Source: Pedobacter steynii (lineage in GTDB: Bacteria; Bacteroidota; Bacteroidia; Sphingobacteriales; Sphingobacteriaceae). Taken from it: DNA of 64,000 bases. This document shows positions 16,446 to 25,800 of this stretch, one piece after another. Where the stretch lies: NCBI RefSeq assembly GCF_001721645.1, contig NZ_CP017141.1:558001-622000 (forward strand), written 5' to 3'. The notes beneath the pieces are model-generated. The model saw only the letters and a program-made list of their open reading frames with translations, was not told the DNA's origin and did no database searches. The stretch's first letter is position 1. Each line of letters starts with the position of its first letter. The translations under genes and the position numbers were made by a program.

Positions 16446-18248
16446 ATGAAACACCTCAGATTCTTAAACAAATACTTCTATAAATATAAATGGTGGATTA
16501 TTCCGGGTGTATTTTTCGTGATCATCTCCAATATATTTGGGGTAATTCCTGCACAGGTTATTGGTCATGCCTTTAATTTAATTACCGAAAACATACAGAT
16601 ATATGGTTTATTCGAAGGTTTCGAACGCCGCAACATCATCTATGATATCTTTAGCACCAGCCTGTTTTATTTCGGGTTGCTGGTACTTGTACTTTATTTA
16701 TTAAGAGGTCTCTTTCTGTTTTTCATGCGTCAGACCATTATTCTGATGTCCAGACATATAGAATTTGACATGAAGAACGAGATTTATGCTCATTATCAGG
16801 AACTGAGCCTTGGTTTTTACCGCAGGAACAATACCGGAGATTTAATGAACCGGGCTACAGAAGATGTAAACAGGGTCCGCATGTATGTAGGCCCCGCAAT
16901 CATGTATACCATCAATACCGCGGTACTCTTTATCCTGGTCATCTATGCCATGTTTTCGGTAAACAGCACACTGGCCATTTTCTCCCTCCTTCCGCTCCCG
17001 GTACTGGTGGTCATCATTTATTTTGTCAACACCCTCATTAATAAGAGGAGTGAACAGATTCAGGAACAGCTTTCCAGACTGAGTAGTTTTGTTCAGGAGA
17101 GGTTCTCGGGAATCCGCGTCATAAAATCTTATGTCCGGGAAGGCCATACCAAAGCCGTATTTGCAGCCGAGAGTCAGGGTTATAAAGACAATGCAATGGG
17201 CCTGGTGAAAGTACAGGCGCTATTTTATCCTACGATGTTATTATTGGTTGGGCTAAGCACCATCCTCACCGTTTACATCGGTGGTAAGCAAGTGATCGAA
17301 GGATCGATCAGCGCAGGAAATATTGCAGAGTTTATTGTCTATGTAAATCAACTCACCTTTCCCGTATCTATGTTGGGATGGGTCACCACCCTGATCCAAA
17401 GGGCTTCTGCCTCCCAGAAGCGGATCAATGAATTTCTTCAGCTACAGCCAGACATCGTTTCGGGCAATGCTCCGATAGTCCCGGTCAGAGGGAATATTAA
17501 ATTTGAAAATGTGAGCTTCACCTACCCGGACACCGGAATCCAGGCGCTGAAAAACATCAGTTTTGAAATAGAACAAGGTCAGTTTGTAGCCATTATAGGC
17601 CGTACAGGATCAGGAAAATCGACTCTCGCAAATCTGCTCATGCGGATGTATGATGTCAATCAGGGAAAAATAAAAATGGATGGGGAAGCTATTGACTCCC
17701 TTGATCTCAGACATTACCGCAGTCAGTTTGGCTTTGTCCCACAAGAGGTTTTCTTATTCTCTGATACGATCAAAAATAACATCGCTTTTGGTTTAGACAA
17801 GGTGAATGAGGAAGAGGTGATTGAAGCCGCTAAAAATGCTGCAGTATACCAGAACATCATCAACTTTGACCTTAAATTTGAAACCATGCTTGGCGAACGT
17901 GGGATTACCCTTTCCGGCGGACAAAAACAAAGGGTATCTATTGCCCGCGCCCTGATTAAGGAACCTAAAGTCCTCATCTTTGACGATTGTCTTTCTGCAG
18001 TTGATACCCGCACAGAAGAGGAAATTCTGACTAACCTCGGAAAGGTGATGAAAGGAAAGACAAGCATCCTGATCGCACACAGGATATCGACGATTAAAAA
18101 TGCCAATAAAATCCTTGTTTTAGAGGATGGAAGGATTATTGAACAGGGAACACATCAGGATTTACTCCAATTGGGAGGTGCCTATGCAGAAATGTATCAA
18201 AATCAATTATTAGAAGAGGAAAGTTCCGGTAATTCTCCTCTTGTCTGA
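16446..18248 (+). CDS. ABC exporter, fused membrane and ATPase domains
   Basis: 600-aa half-transporter of the type IV (MsbA-like) exporter class. Residues 1-310 hold six membrane helices; the ATPase domain (about 340-580) shows Walker A 'GRTGSGKST', Q-loop 'FGFVPQEVFLF', signature 'LSGGQKQR', Walker B 'VLIFDDCLSAVD' and the switch 'LIAHRIST'. The residue after the Walker B aspartate, normally the catalytic Glu, is Asp, as in the degenerate site of heterodimeric exporters, yet no partner half is next to it. The frame is open, with the ATG immediately after a TAACTTTA stretch. Substrate unknown (lipid, peptide or drug). Confidence 0.94.
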   Translation: MKHLRFLNKYFYKYKWWIIPGVFFVIISNIFGVIPAQVIGHAFNLITENIQIYGLFEGFERRNIIYDIFSTSLFYFGLLVLVLYLLRGLFLFFMRQTIILMSRHIEFDMKNEIYAHYQELSLGFYRRNNTGDLMNRATEDVNRVRMYVGPAIMYTINTAVLFILVIYAMFSVNSTLAIFSLLPLPVLVVIIYFVNTLINKRSEQIQEQLSRLSSFVQERFSGIRVIKSYVREGHTKAVFAAESQGYKDNAMGLVKVQALFYPTMLLLVGLSTILTVYIGGKQVIEGSISAGNIAEFIVYVNQLTFPVSMLGWVTTLIQRASASQKRINEFLQLQPDIVSGNAPIVPVRGNIKFENVSFTYPDTGIQALKNISFEIEQGQFVAIIGRTGSGKSTLANLLMRMYDVNQGKIKMDGEAIDSLDLRHYRSQFGFVPQEVFLFSDTIKNNIAFGLDKVNEEEVIEAAKNAAVYQNIINFDLKFETMLGERGITLSGGQKQRVSIARALIKEPKVLIFDDCLSAVDTRTEEEILTNLGKVMKGKTSILIAHRISTIKNANKILVLEDGRIIEQGTHQDLLQLGGAYAEMYQNQLLEEESSGNSPLV

Positions 18249-18362
18249 TGTTAAAAAAAATGAAAAGAGGCGTTCTTATATCCTGAAGCCCGCAAAAAGC
18301 AATAAAATAACGATAAATTAACATTTTCACACTGATGAAAGACATTGTGTGTAATTTTCTAT

Positions 18363-18394
18363 TTTGAAGTTTAATAATTATTGCTTTATATTTA
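18363..18394 (+). promoter_or_regulatory. Promoter of the PUR-domain gene
   Basis: TTTG (18363-18366), a 20-nt spacer, then TATATTTA (18387-18394): close to the Bacteroidota consensus TTTG-N19/21-TAnnTTTG with one mismatch. It ends 31 nt before the ATG at 18426. Confidence 0.6.
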
Positions 18395-18425
18395 CCCGAA
18401 CCAAAAACCAAGATCAATACCAACC

Positions 18426-18755
18426 ATGGGAGAATTTGACAACAAAGAGAGAGAAGAGGTTTTTTCGAAGAAAGTAAGGGCCGGTAAAAGAACGTACTTT
18501 TTCGACGTAAAAGCAACAAGATCAGGAGACTACTACCTAACTTTAACTGAAAGTAAAAAAAGACTGGAAGACGGTGTTTTTGTAAAACATAAAATCTTCT
18601 TATATAAAGAAGACTTTGAGAAATTTGCGGAAGGATTAAATGAGACTGTTGACTACATTAAAAGCCACCAGGATGTTGTAGAAAAACGCTACGAATATTC
18701 TGAGAACCACGAAGGCGCGGGAAACAAGAATCACAATGACGATTTTTCTTTCTAA
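18426..18755 (+). CDS. DUF3276 / PUR-alpha-like nucleic-acid-binding protein
   Basis: 109-aa protein with a single PUR repeat: 'FSKKVRAGKRTYFFDVKATRSGDYYLTLTESKKR' plus 'FVKHKIFLYKEDFEKFAEGLNETVDYIK'. The family (DUF3276) is widespread in Bacteroidota and spirochaetes and binds single-stranded DNA or RNA as a dimer. The ATG at 18426 (MGEFDNKERE) lies 31 nt after a good promoter; an upstream ATG at 18381 falls inside that promoter and was rejected. The C-terminus is Glu/Asn/His-rich and probably disordered. An intrinsic terminator follows directly, so it is monocistronic. Confidence 0.92.
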   Translation: MGEFDNKEREEVFSKKVRAGKRTYFFDVKATRSGDYYLTLTESKKRLEDGVFVKHKIFLYKEDFEKFAEGLNETVDYIKSHQDVVEKRYEYSENHEGAGNKNHNDDFSF

Positions 18756-18775
18756 CATATAAAGAAACTTGTGAG

Positions 18776-18801
18776 GCCCCTGATTTATCAGGGGCTTTTT
18801 T
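18776..18801 (+). terminator. Intrinsic terminator after the PUR-domain gene
   Basis: Perfect 8-bp stem GCCCCTGA/TCAGGGGC (18776-18783 with 18788-18795), 4-nt loop, followed by TTTTTT. It lies 20 nt after the stop codon and also faces the 3' end of the convergent thioredoxin gene at 18847. Confidence 0.92.
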
Positions 18802-18846
18802 GTGCCATGAAACGACCTGGACGTATGGAATTACACTTATCGGGTC

Positions 18847-19974
18847 TTATTTCAATAGCTCTTCGAGCTTATCATGCAGCGCTTTGCCCCGCAGGTCTTT
18901 CGCAACAATTATTCCGTTGTTGTCCACCAAAACGGAATGCGGGATTCCCCGCACCGCATACAGCTTCACCATCGGGCTTTCCCAGTATTTTAAATCTGAA
19001 ATCTGATACCAGTTTAACTGATCATCTGCGATGGCTTTTTTCCATGCTGCGGCACCATCCGCTTTATCAAAAGATACTCCTAACACGTTTAGTCCTTTCT
19101 CATGAAACTTTGCATAGGCTGCAACCAGATTCGGGTTCTCCTGTCTGCATGGTCCGCACCAGGAAGCCCAGAAATCAATTAAGGTATACTTTCCCTTTTT
19201 CAGCACCTCGTTTAAGGAAAGTGTTTTTCCTTCAGGGGTTAATGCACTAAAGTCAGGCGCTTTGATGCCTACCGCGACTCTGGAAAGATCCGCAAGACGC
19301 TCTTTAACCTTAATCCCATAGGTGCTGGCTTTCACTTCTTTTGAGAGGGAGTGATACACAGGTTGCGTAACAGAAGGTTCAATATCCCCGTTAAAAATCA
19401 GATAAGGACTATAATAAGATTGCGGGTTTTTACGGATAAAATCTGCAGTAAGTACTGCCTGCTGACCTTCCAGCTCATCAAATTGCCGGCTAATAGACTT
19501 AACCAGTTCTTCGTTCTTCGCAGTACTTGCGTCCCGGTATTCTTTATTAAGGGCCCTGATTTTCGCCGTTGTCGGAGCCATTAATGCCGTAAATTTCAGG
19601 TAATCGTCGTGAGATGGAGAACCGGATAAGCTGACTTTAGAAAGATCATCCGCATCTCCTTTCAATATCATGGAAGAATTGTCCAGAAAGGCATTGTACC
19701 TGATCCGCTTATTTTCAACCCTCAGGCTATAGAACTCCGCGCCGTTCTTCACCTGCCCTTTCAATTCAAACCGATTGTTCTTTACAACCTGGGCAATGGT
19801 ATCCATCTTGCGTTGATCTGCACTATAAATCAGCATCACCTTATCTCCGGCTTTTAAGCCATTTAGTTCCCCTTTTATCGTAAACCCCTTCGTACTTTGT
19901 GCATTTGCTCCTGCGATACCCAGCAATGATGCGATGGCTAATGAAAGCATAGATACTTTTACTGTCTTTTTCAT
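18847..19974 (-). CDS. DUF4369-thioredoxin (TlpA-like) disulfide reductase, module A
   Basis: Exported thiol-disulfide oxidoreductase. The 375-aa chain has a signal peptide (cleavage near 'ANAQ', about 26), an N-terminal DUF4369-like beta domain (30-125), a helical linker (130-230) and a C-terminal AhpC/TSA-thioredoxin domain with 'FWASWCGPCRQENPN' (CGPC at 273-276) and the cis-Pro region 'VRGIPHSVLVD'. It ends module A (ECF sigma-FecR-SusC-SusD-thioredoxin-TlpA), 15 nt after the preceding thioredoxin gene. Its module B counterpart at 28666 has the same length and the same CGPC position. The redox partner is unknown. Confidence 0.92.
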   Translation of the reverse strand: MKKTVKVSMLSLAIASLLGIAGANAQSTKGFTIKGELNGLKAGDKVMLIYSADQRKMDTIAQVVKNNRFELKGQVKNGAEFYSLRVENKRIRYNAFLDNSSMILKGDADDLSKVSLSGSPSHDDYLKFTALMAPTTAKIRALNKEYRDASTAKNEELVKSISRQFDELEGQQAVLTADFIRKNPQSYYSPYLIFNGDIEPSVTQPVYHSLSKEVKASTYGIKVKERLADLSRVAVGIKAPDFSALTPEGKTLSLNEVLKKGKYTLIDFWASWCGPCRQENPNLVAAYAKFHEKGLNVLGVSFDKADGAAAWKKAIADDQLNWYQISDLKYWESPMVKLYAVRGIPHSVLVDNNGIIVAKDLRGKALHDKLEELLK

Positions 19975-19989
19975 TTTGTCTTTATAAAC

Positions 19990-21180
19990 TTATAACAATT
20001 CAATTTTATCAATTAATTCCTGCGCCAGTTTCTGGATTTTTGAGGTTTCTGCTTCAGCAAGCAATCTCGATTTTTTTGCTGCAGTCAAAGCTTCATCTTT
20101 CTTTTTCAGGGAAAGACATACTTTAGCAAAAGTGCTTTGGATCGAATATTCTTCCGGCTCCAATGCAACTGCATGTTTTGCCATCAGGTAGGCTTGCGCT
20201 AAAATCGCTGGATTTGAAGCCGCCTTATAATCAGCCCTTCTGGCCAGAAAGCTCAATTTCTCTGCATCGGTTTTCAACACTCCTGCCATTGCTTCATCAG
20301 TGATCTTTTTATAGTCTGCCGTTCTATCCTGCTCCAGGTAAAAATCGGCCTCCAGCATTGCGCCCTGTTTTTTACGGTCGGTTTTATCAGAGTTCTTGAA
20401 AAAGGCTAGTTTCTTCATAAAGGCAGTTTCATCTTTTGCATAAATGTATCCGTACATGCTGCTGCTTACCAGTCGGTCGGTCAGCTGTTCCCTCTCCTCC
20501 AGGCTGCCCCATGCGGCATACTTTGAGGCGTTCGCCATGAAATAAGCCCCCAGGCGATCCGTTTCTGATCTGGCCAGCGCCTTTATTGTTTTCCAGCCCA
20601 ATGCAGAATTCAACTGCTCTTCTGTAATTTTTGCAGCAATATCTTTTCCGATATTATCCGCAGCCCCGCGTTCTGATTTTTGTAAAGTCAGGTAATAGTC
20701 CAGTAAAAAAGAGAGGTCTCTCTGTCCGGACTCGTATTTCTTCTTCATGGAAGAAAAATTCCTGCCCGGATCCGATGCCATTCGCCCTTCCTCCAGAAAT
20801 TCGGCAACAGACATTTTTGAAGCTGTTCTATGGACGACTTCACCTTTATGATTTATAAACAAAAAAGTCGGAAAAGACTGCACATTGTATTGCTTACGGA
20901 GCACTATTCCCTCTCCTTTTTCCATATCAATCTTGGCATTGATAAAATGTTCATTGAAAAAACCGGCAACTGAAGGTTCTACAAATACATTTTTATCCAT
21001 CCATTTACAAGGAGCGCACCAAGAGGTATAGCAATCCACGAAAATCAGTTTATTTTCGGCTGCCGCCTTTTCCGTTGTTTCTTTCCAGTTGGAAGTCTGG
21101 TTAAATTTAATGCCTTCTTGCGCTTTTAAGCTTCCGCAAATCAGCAGAAACAGAAATAGAGTTATTTTTTTCATCAGCAT
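19990..21180 (-). CDS. Exported thioredoxin-fold protein with helical C-terminal region
   Basis: 396-aa protein with a signal peptide (ending near 'GSLKAQ', 21) and an N-terminal thioredoxin fold containing the redox motif 'CYTSWCAPCKWMDKNVF' (CAPC at 55-58) and 'VQSFPTFLFI' with the cis-Pro. Residues from about 150 onward are helical and look TPR-like ('AKHAVALEPEEYSIQSTFAKVCLSLKK'). This DUF255/thioredoxin-plus-helix architecture occurs next to SusCD pairs in Sphingobacteriaceae. It starts 33 nt after a 59-aa ORF and precedes a TlpA-like gene, so module A carries two redox proteins. Starts at 21180 and 21174 are both possible. Confidence 0.87.
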   Translation of the reverse strand: MLMKKITLFLFLLICGSLKAQEGIKFNQTSNWKETTEKAAAENKLIFVDCYTSWCAPCKWMDKNVFVEPSVAGFFNEHFINAKIDMEKGEGIVLRKQYNVQSFPTFLFINHKGEVVHRTASKMSVAEFLEEGRMASDPGRNFSSMKKKYESGQRDLSFLLDYYLTLQKSERGAADNIGKDIAAKITEEQLNSALGWKTIKALARSETDRLGAYFMANASKYAAWGSLEEREQLTDRLVSSSMYGYIYAKDETAFMKKLAFFKNSDKTDRKKQGAMLEADFYLEQDRTADYKKITDEAMAGVLKTDAEKLSFLARRADYKAASNPAILAQAYLMAKHAVALEPEEYSIQSTFAKVCLSLKKKDEALTAAKKSRLLAEAETSKIQKLAQELIDKIELL

Positions 21181-21213
21181 ATAATGGTTTTTTTTCGTGT
21201 TTTTTATTGATTC

Positions 21214-21393
21214 TTAAAGGTTCTCAAGAACCCCTAAACTCGGTTTAGCGGTTATGAAGCTATCATAAGCATATTCATTACTGTTTGTAAGCGGAATGCT
21301 TATGATGGTTTCATTGACGTATTTCTTTTGTGTATGAAACTGCATCAACTTGTCGCTGATAAACAGACGGCAAGCCGATGCATATTTCTTCAT
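21214..21393 (-). CDS. Hypothetical 59-aa protein in module A
   Basis: Not recognised. An ATG 22 nt after the susD stop opens a 59-codon frame that ends 33 nt before the thioredoxin start, matching the spacing of the surrounding genes. It begins MKKYASACRLFISDKLMQF and ends KPSLGVLENL, with one Cys, no signal peptide and no membrane segment. Codon choice looks like the neighbours, but the frame is short and could be chance. Module B has a 309-aa lipoprotein in the same slot. A small secreted or RiPP-like peptide is conceivable, but no processing enzyme is nearby. Confidence 0.5.
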   Translation of the reverse strand: MKKYASACRLFISDKLMQFHTQKKYVNETIISIPLTNSNEYAYDSFITAKPSLGVLENL

Positions 21394-21415
21394 TTGATTT
21401 TAGATAATAGATAGT

Positions 21416-22861
21416 TTAGCGATCGTACACAGGTATCGAAGGATTGAATTCCAATACATTCGGTGGCAATGGCAAGATGTATCGCTTATCATTGGCAGGT
21501 AAAGAATAAGTTTCAGTCCCATTCTTATGGGTCACTGTTTTCGCAAAACGAGGGTCCTTATTCAATCTTTTCAAATCGATCAGACGCGTGCTTCCCTGGT
21601 AAGGCGTTTCTCTCCTTCTCTCTTCCAGTGCCAGCTGCAATGCTTCGTCTTTGCTTGCCGCAACCAACGGTTGATTGCCCACAATACGCATATCCCTCAA
21701 TTTGTTCAGGTGTTGTACAGCCAGATCTTTACTCCCTACCCTGGCTTCACACTCTGCGGCAACAAGATAAAGTTCCGGAGTGCTGAAGCCCAGGTTGAAC
21801 TCTACATAAGGCGCCCATAGCTTTCTTCCTGGAAAAAGGGTTATGGCCCCGCCAAAATTAGCCTGTCCGTCGCAGAAGAAAAGTTTTAAACGCTGATCCG
21901 TGGCATTTACCGGTAAATCCTTCTGATAAACATCCAGCAAATCCTTACTCGCATATAATTCCGTAAACACATGTCCGTAACTTGATGCACCAAAGCGGAT
22001 CCAGACGCTTTCTTTACTTTTGTCTGCATCAGGAAAAAGTACCGCCTGATCAGCAATGGTACAAACTCTGCCCCAGGTTCCCTTTTTATTGGTATAAATG
22101 CTGTAGTCGATCAGATTACTGTTTAATTTCAAAGCCTCATTTGCATTCTTCAACGCCTCGGCATATTTACCCATATACAAATACATCCTGCTTAAAAATG
22201 CATAACCCACACTTTTTGTCGGATGGAAATTATTTGCCGTCTTCACTGCCAGATGAGGCAAAGCTTCATCCAGATCCTTCTGAATCTGTCTATAGACCTC
22301 TGCAACAGTACCTCTGGTATATTTCGCATTGATATCTTCCGTCAATACCAGCGGTACGCCAAGATCCGTTTCAGCTGTAGCCGGATCATAATGGGCAGCA
22401 TAGGCATTTACAATAGTCAGGTACTCAAATGCCCGTCCGATTTGTGCTTCTGCTTTAAGCTGCATCCGGTCGGCCACCGTTCTGTCTTTCACTTTTTCGA
22501 TGTTATTGATGACGGTATTGTACACATAGATGTGCTCATAAGCGGGCTCATAAAACCGGTCTGATTCTGCAGACTCGAAAACACGTCCGGGTTTAAACTC
22601 ATACAAATTGCGTTTAAACAGCGCATATGATGGATAATCAGCTGATTTGTTGGGGTCCTTTACTTCTCCTGCCTGCGCATCATCAGTTAAAAAAACGGGA
22701 TAAGCAGAAGAAACCCTGTACAGAGAGGAACTATTTAACAACTTCTCATAATCCTCATAAAACTCCGGAATGGTGTACCCTTTTGGTTTTACATCCAGGT
22801 AATCTTTACATCCGGACAGCGCAACTGTTGCTATAAATATAATGGTGAATATCTTTTTCAT
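21416..22861 (-). CDS. RagB/SusD family lipoprotein, module A
   Basis: Surface lipoprotein that captures substrate for the adjacent SusC channel. 481 aa with a lipobox at Cys18 ('VALSGCKDYLDVKPKGY'), the SusD N-terminal TPR region ('AEAQIGRAFEYLTIVNAYAAHYD', 'AYAFLSRMYLYMGKYAEALKNANEAL' type) and the C-terminal 'ELYLVAAECEARVGSKDLAVQHLNKLRDMRI' and 'LALEERRRETPYQGSTRLIDLKRLN'. It starts 11 nt after the susC stop. By sequence it clearly differs from the glycan-locus SusD at 41307 but resembles the module B SusD. Substrate unknown; the redox genes in the module argue against a simple glycan. Confidence 0.94.
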   Translation of the reverse strand: MKKIFTIIFIATVALSGCKDYLDVKPKGYTIPEFYEDYEKLLNSSSLYRVSSAYPVFLTDDAQAGEVKDPNKSADYPSYALFKRNLYEFKPGRVFESAESDRFYEPAYEHIYVYNTVINNIEKVKDRTVADRMQLKAEAQIGRAFEYLTIVNAYAAHYDPATAETDLGVPLVLTEDINAKYTRGTVAEVYRQIQKDLDEALPHLAVKTANNFHPTKSVGYAFLSRMYLYMGKYAEALKNANEALKLNSNLIDYSIYTNKKGTWGRVCTIADQAVLFPDADKSKESVWIRFGASSYGHVFTELYASKDLLDVYQKDLPVNATDQRLKLFFCDGQANFGGAITLFPGRKLWAPYVEFNLGFSTPELYLVAAECEARVGSKDLAVQHLNKLRDMRIVGNQPLVAASKDEALQLALEERRRETPYQGSTRLIDLKRLNKDPRFAKTVTHKNGTETYSLPANDKRYILPLPPNVLEFNPSIPVYDR

Positions 22862-22872
22862 GATTGTTGGAA

Positions 22873-25800
22873 TTAAAAGTTAGCGGACAAACCGAAGGTA
22901 TAAGTCGGAGGAAGCGAGTTTCCTCTGGTAGGCGCTCCGTAACTGGAAGAATAGTGTGTCGTTCCTACCCATACTTCAGGGTCCAGGTTCTGCTTATTTG
23001 CGGCCCAGCTCCAGGCATTCTGTACCTGAAAACTAAATCTTAACCGCTGAATATGATTTTTTTTCAGTAAGTCATTAGCCAGATTATAGCTTAAAGTAAT
23101 GTCACGCAACTTGATGTAGTCGGCTCTTTGAATACCATGGCTCCCTGCTTCCCAGATATTTGTGATCGTACCACTGGCGGCAGTATAGAAGGCCGGCGCC
23201 ATTCCGGGAATAAGTTCATCTCCCGGTTTTTTCCAGTAGTTTAAGGCATTCCTGTCCATATTACTGGTATAGTTTAACTCCGCATATTTAGTTAAATAAG
23301 GAGAAAGGATATCCCGCATCACATGCCCGCCATAATAAATAAACATAAAGAAAAGGTCAAAATTCTTATAGCTCATATTATTAGCCACAGAAACCGCATA
23401 AGGAGGCGTTGCAGTGCCTTCATAGATCAGATCTGCCGGGGTTAGCTGATCCGTACTTTTCACTTCCATTCCGTCCTTAGTTAAAGCAATAGGACTTCCC
23501 TTTTCATCTAAGCCTTTATACCTGATGCTATAAATGGCGTTCATAGGTTTACCCACTCTGTTTTGTCCGCGGTCAAGGTAATAGCCAATGCTATTACCCG
23601 CATTCTCTAATTTAGTGAGTACGTTCTTGTTATAATTGAAATTCAACGTGGTATTCCATTTCAAATCATTTGTAGTCAGATTCAGACTGGTCAGGGAAAT
23701 ATCAATTCCTCTGTTTCTCATGCTTCCGTAATTCCGGTATACCGAATTCCAGCCAATCGTAGGATCGGTATTTTCTTTACCCAAAAGGTCTGTGGTAGAC
23801 TTATTATAGAACTCTACTGATCCTGAAAGGCGGTTCTTGAATAAACTAAAATCAAATGCAAGATTGGTCACTCTTGTTTTTTCCCAACGCAGCCCTGAAT
23901 TTGGCGGACTGTCCACATAGGCCTGGGATTCATTGGTATAAGAGTTAGGTCCCTCATCCTTGGTAATCATATAGGGTCCACTCAGCTTGGAAATATTCCC
24001 ATTGATCCCATAGGTGGTACGAACGCTAAGACGATCGAGCCAGTCGTTTTGATTTTCGGCGATCAGGTACATCAAACCGGCAGACCATAACGGCTTATAC
24101 TGATACTTCGGATCTGTACCAAATAAGTTAGACTGATCCATACGGATACTGGCCGTTGCAGTGATCTTATTGTCGTAGGTATAAGAACCATTACCATAGA
24201 AAGACACAAAGCGGTTATCTGTGTAAATAAATCCTCTTTCCTGACGGCTTAACTGAAAACGTCCGTTAATGGATTCGGTATTCAATGTTGGCGAGGCCAA
24301 TATAGCTTCATTAATAAATTTATAGGTAAGGTTAAAGTCATCATAACCATATTTGTAGACATTCGTACTCGAGCCCACAATTTTGCGTTGTTCAGCACCA
24401 GCAATCATTTCCACACGATGTTTGCTGTCAAATAACTTGCTGAAGTTTAGCTGTGCCCTCAGCGTATGAGAATTTTTATCACCTCGTGTCTCACTCAGCT
24501 GCCCGCCAACAGGAATGAGATTGCTAACGATCCCATCCTTTATTAAAGTGGCATCATTGATCTGTGTTTTTACATTGTAGGCATTTTTATTATAATACTG
24601 TTTGTTATACTCATCCGTCCTTTCTTTCTGATAAAGCAGGTTCAGGGATAGCCCATCTATGATTTTAATATTCGTTCCTATATTGAGGTTCAGATAATTG
24701 CTGTCATAATTATAATGTTTGGTATTCATTTCATTTGCAGGAGCAAAATTTTCGTCCTGTAAGCGCAATCCGTTCAGACGGTCGATCTCAAACTGTGATT
24801 TGGAGTTTAGCCAGTTTACCGCGTTCCCCTGTGCATCTCTCAGCATAAAATAAGAAGCTTTACCCGTATTCAACATCCCCACTCCACTTACTCCGTTATC
24901 GTAGTCTTCTTTCTGCTTGCTTCCCAATACGCCAATATTCAATTTTAACCATTTAGTCAGATTTAGGGTATTGTTCAGGTTGAACCCGATGCGGTTGGTA
25001 CTTTGCTCCCGCTCATAAGGATTCGAGCCCATATAGTTACCACTAAAATTATAAGTATAAAAGTCTGATCCTCCGGATAAAGAAAGGTTGTGTTGCTGAT
25101 CGATTGCTGTCTTTCGGATAAACTCTTTGACCACCTGGTCATAACGATCGTTGTTCCGGTAAACATCTAATGCCGACTGTAGTTCTGCTTCCGTCATGTG
25201 CTCTTCTCTACGTTCGTAGAACAACTTGTAGACATCGTTCATTGCCTTGCGCGGATCTATTGCAGAATAAGAACCGGAGCGATAATTGAACATTTCCCTT
25301 TGAAAATCTACCAGTTCAGCACTACTCATTTTGTTGGCATAGCTGCGGTCAGGAAGTGGGGTAAATTTAATGGTTCCATTGTAGTTAATCTTTAAAGGAC
25401 CTTTTTTACCTCTTCGGGTATTGATCACAATCACTCCGTTTGCTGATCTTGCTCCATAAATAGAAGCTGCAGTGGCATCCTTCAAAACCGTAATGCTTTC
25501 CACATCAGAAGGGTTGATGGATTGGGGATCTCCTTCAAAAGGGGCGCCGTCAAGTACATAAAGAGGGGCCACTTCTCCACTAATGGTCGATACCCCACGG
25601 ATCTGGATTTTTCGGGATCCTCCAACCTTATAACTCGTCAATCCCGCAGACATGCCCTCAATACGATCCAGAATGTTGGCCTGCAGCTTCCCTCCAAGAT
25701 CTTTATCTGCATTAATGACACTGATTGAACCTGCAGCACGTTCTTTTGGAATGTCCTGATAACCGGTAGAAACCACTGCAATTTCTGACAATAAAGCCGG

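Noticed and set aside
21214..21393. 59-aa ORF as a RiPP precursor
   Set aside because: No ATP-grasp, radical SAM, cyclase or peptidase-transporter gene is adjacent; the thioredoxins belong to the SusCD module.
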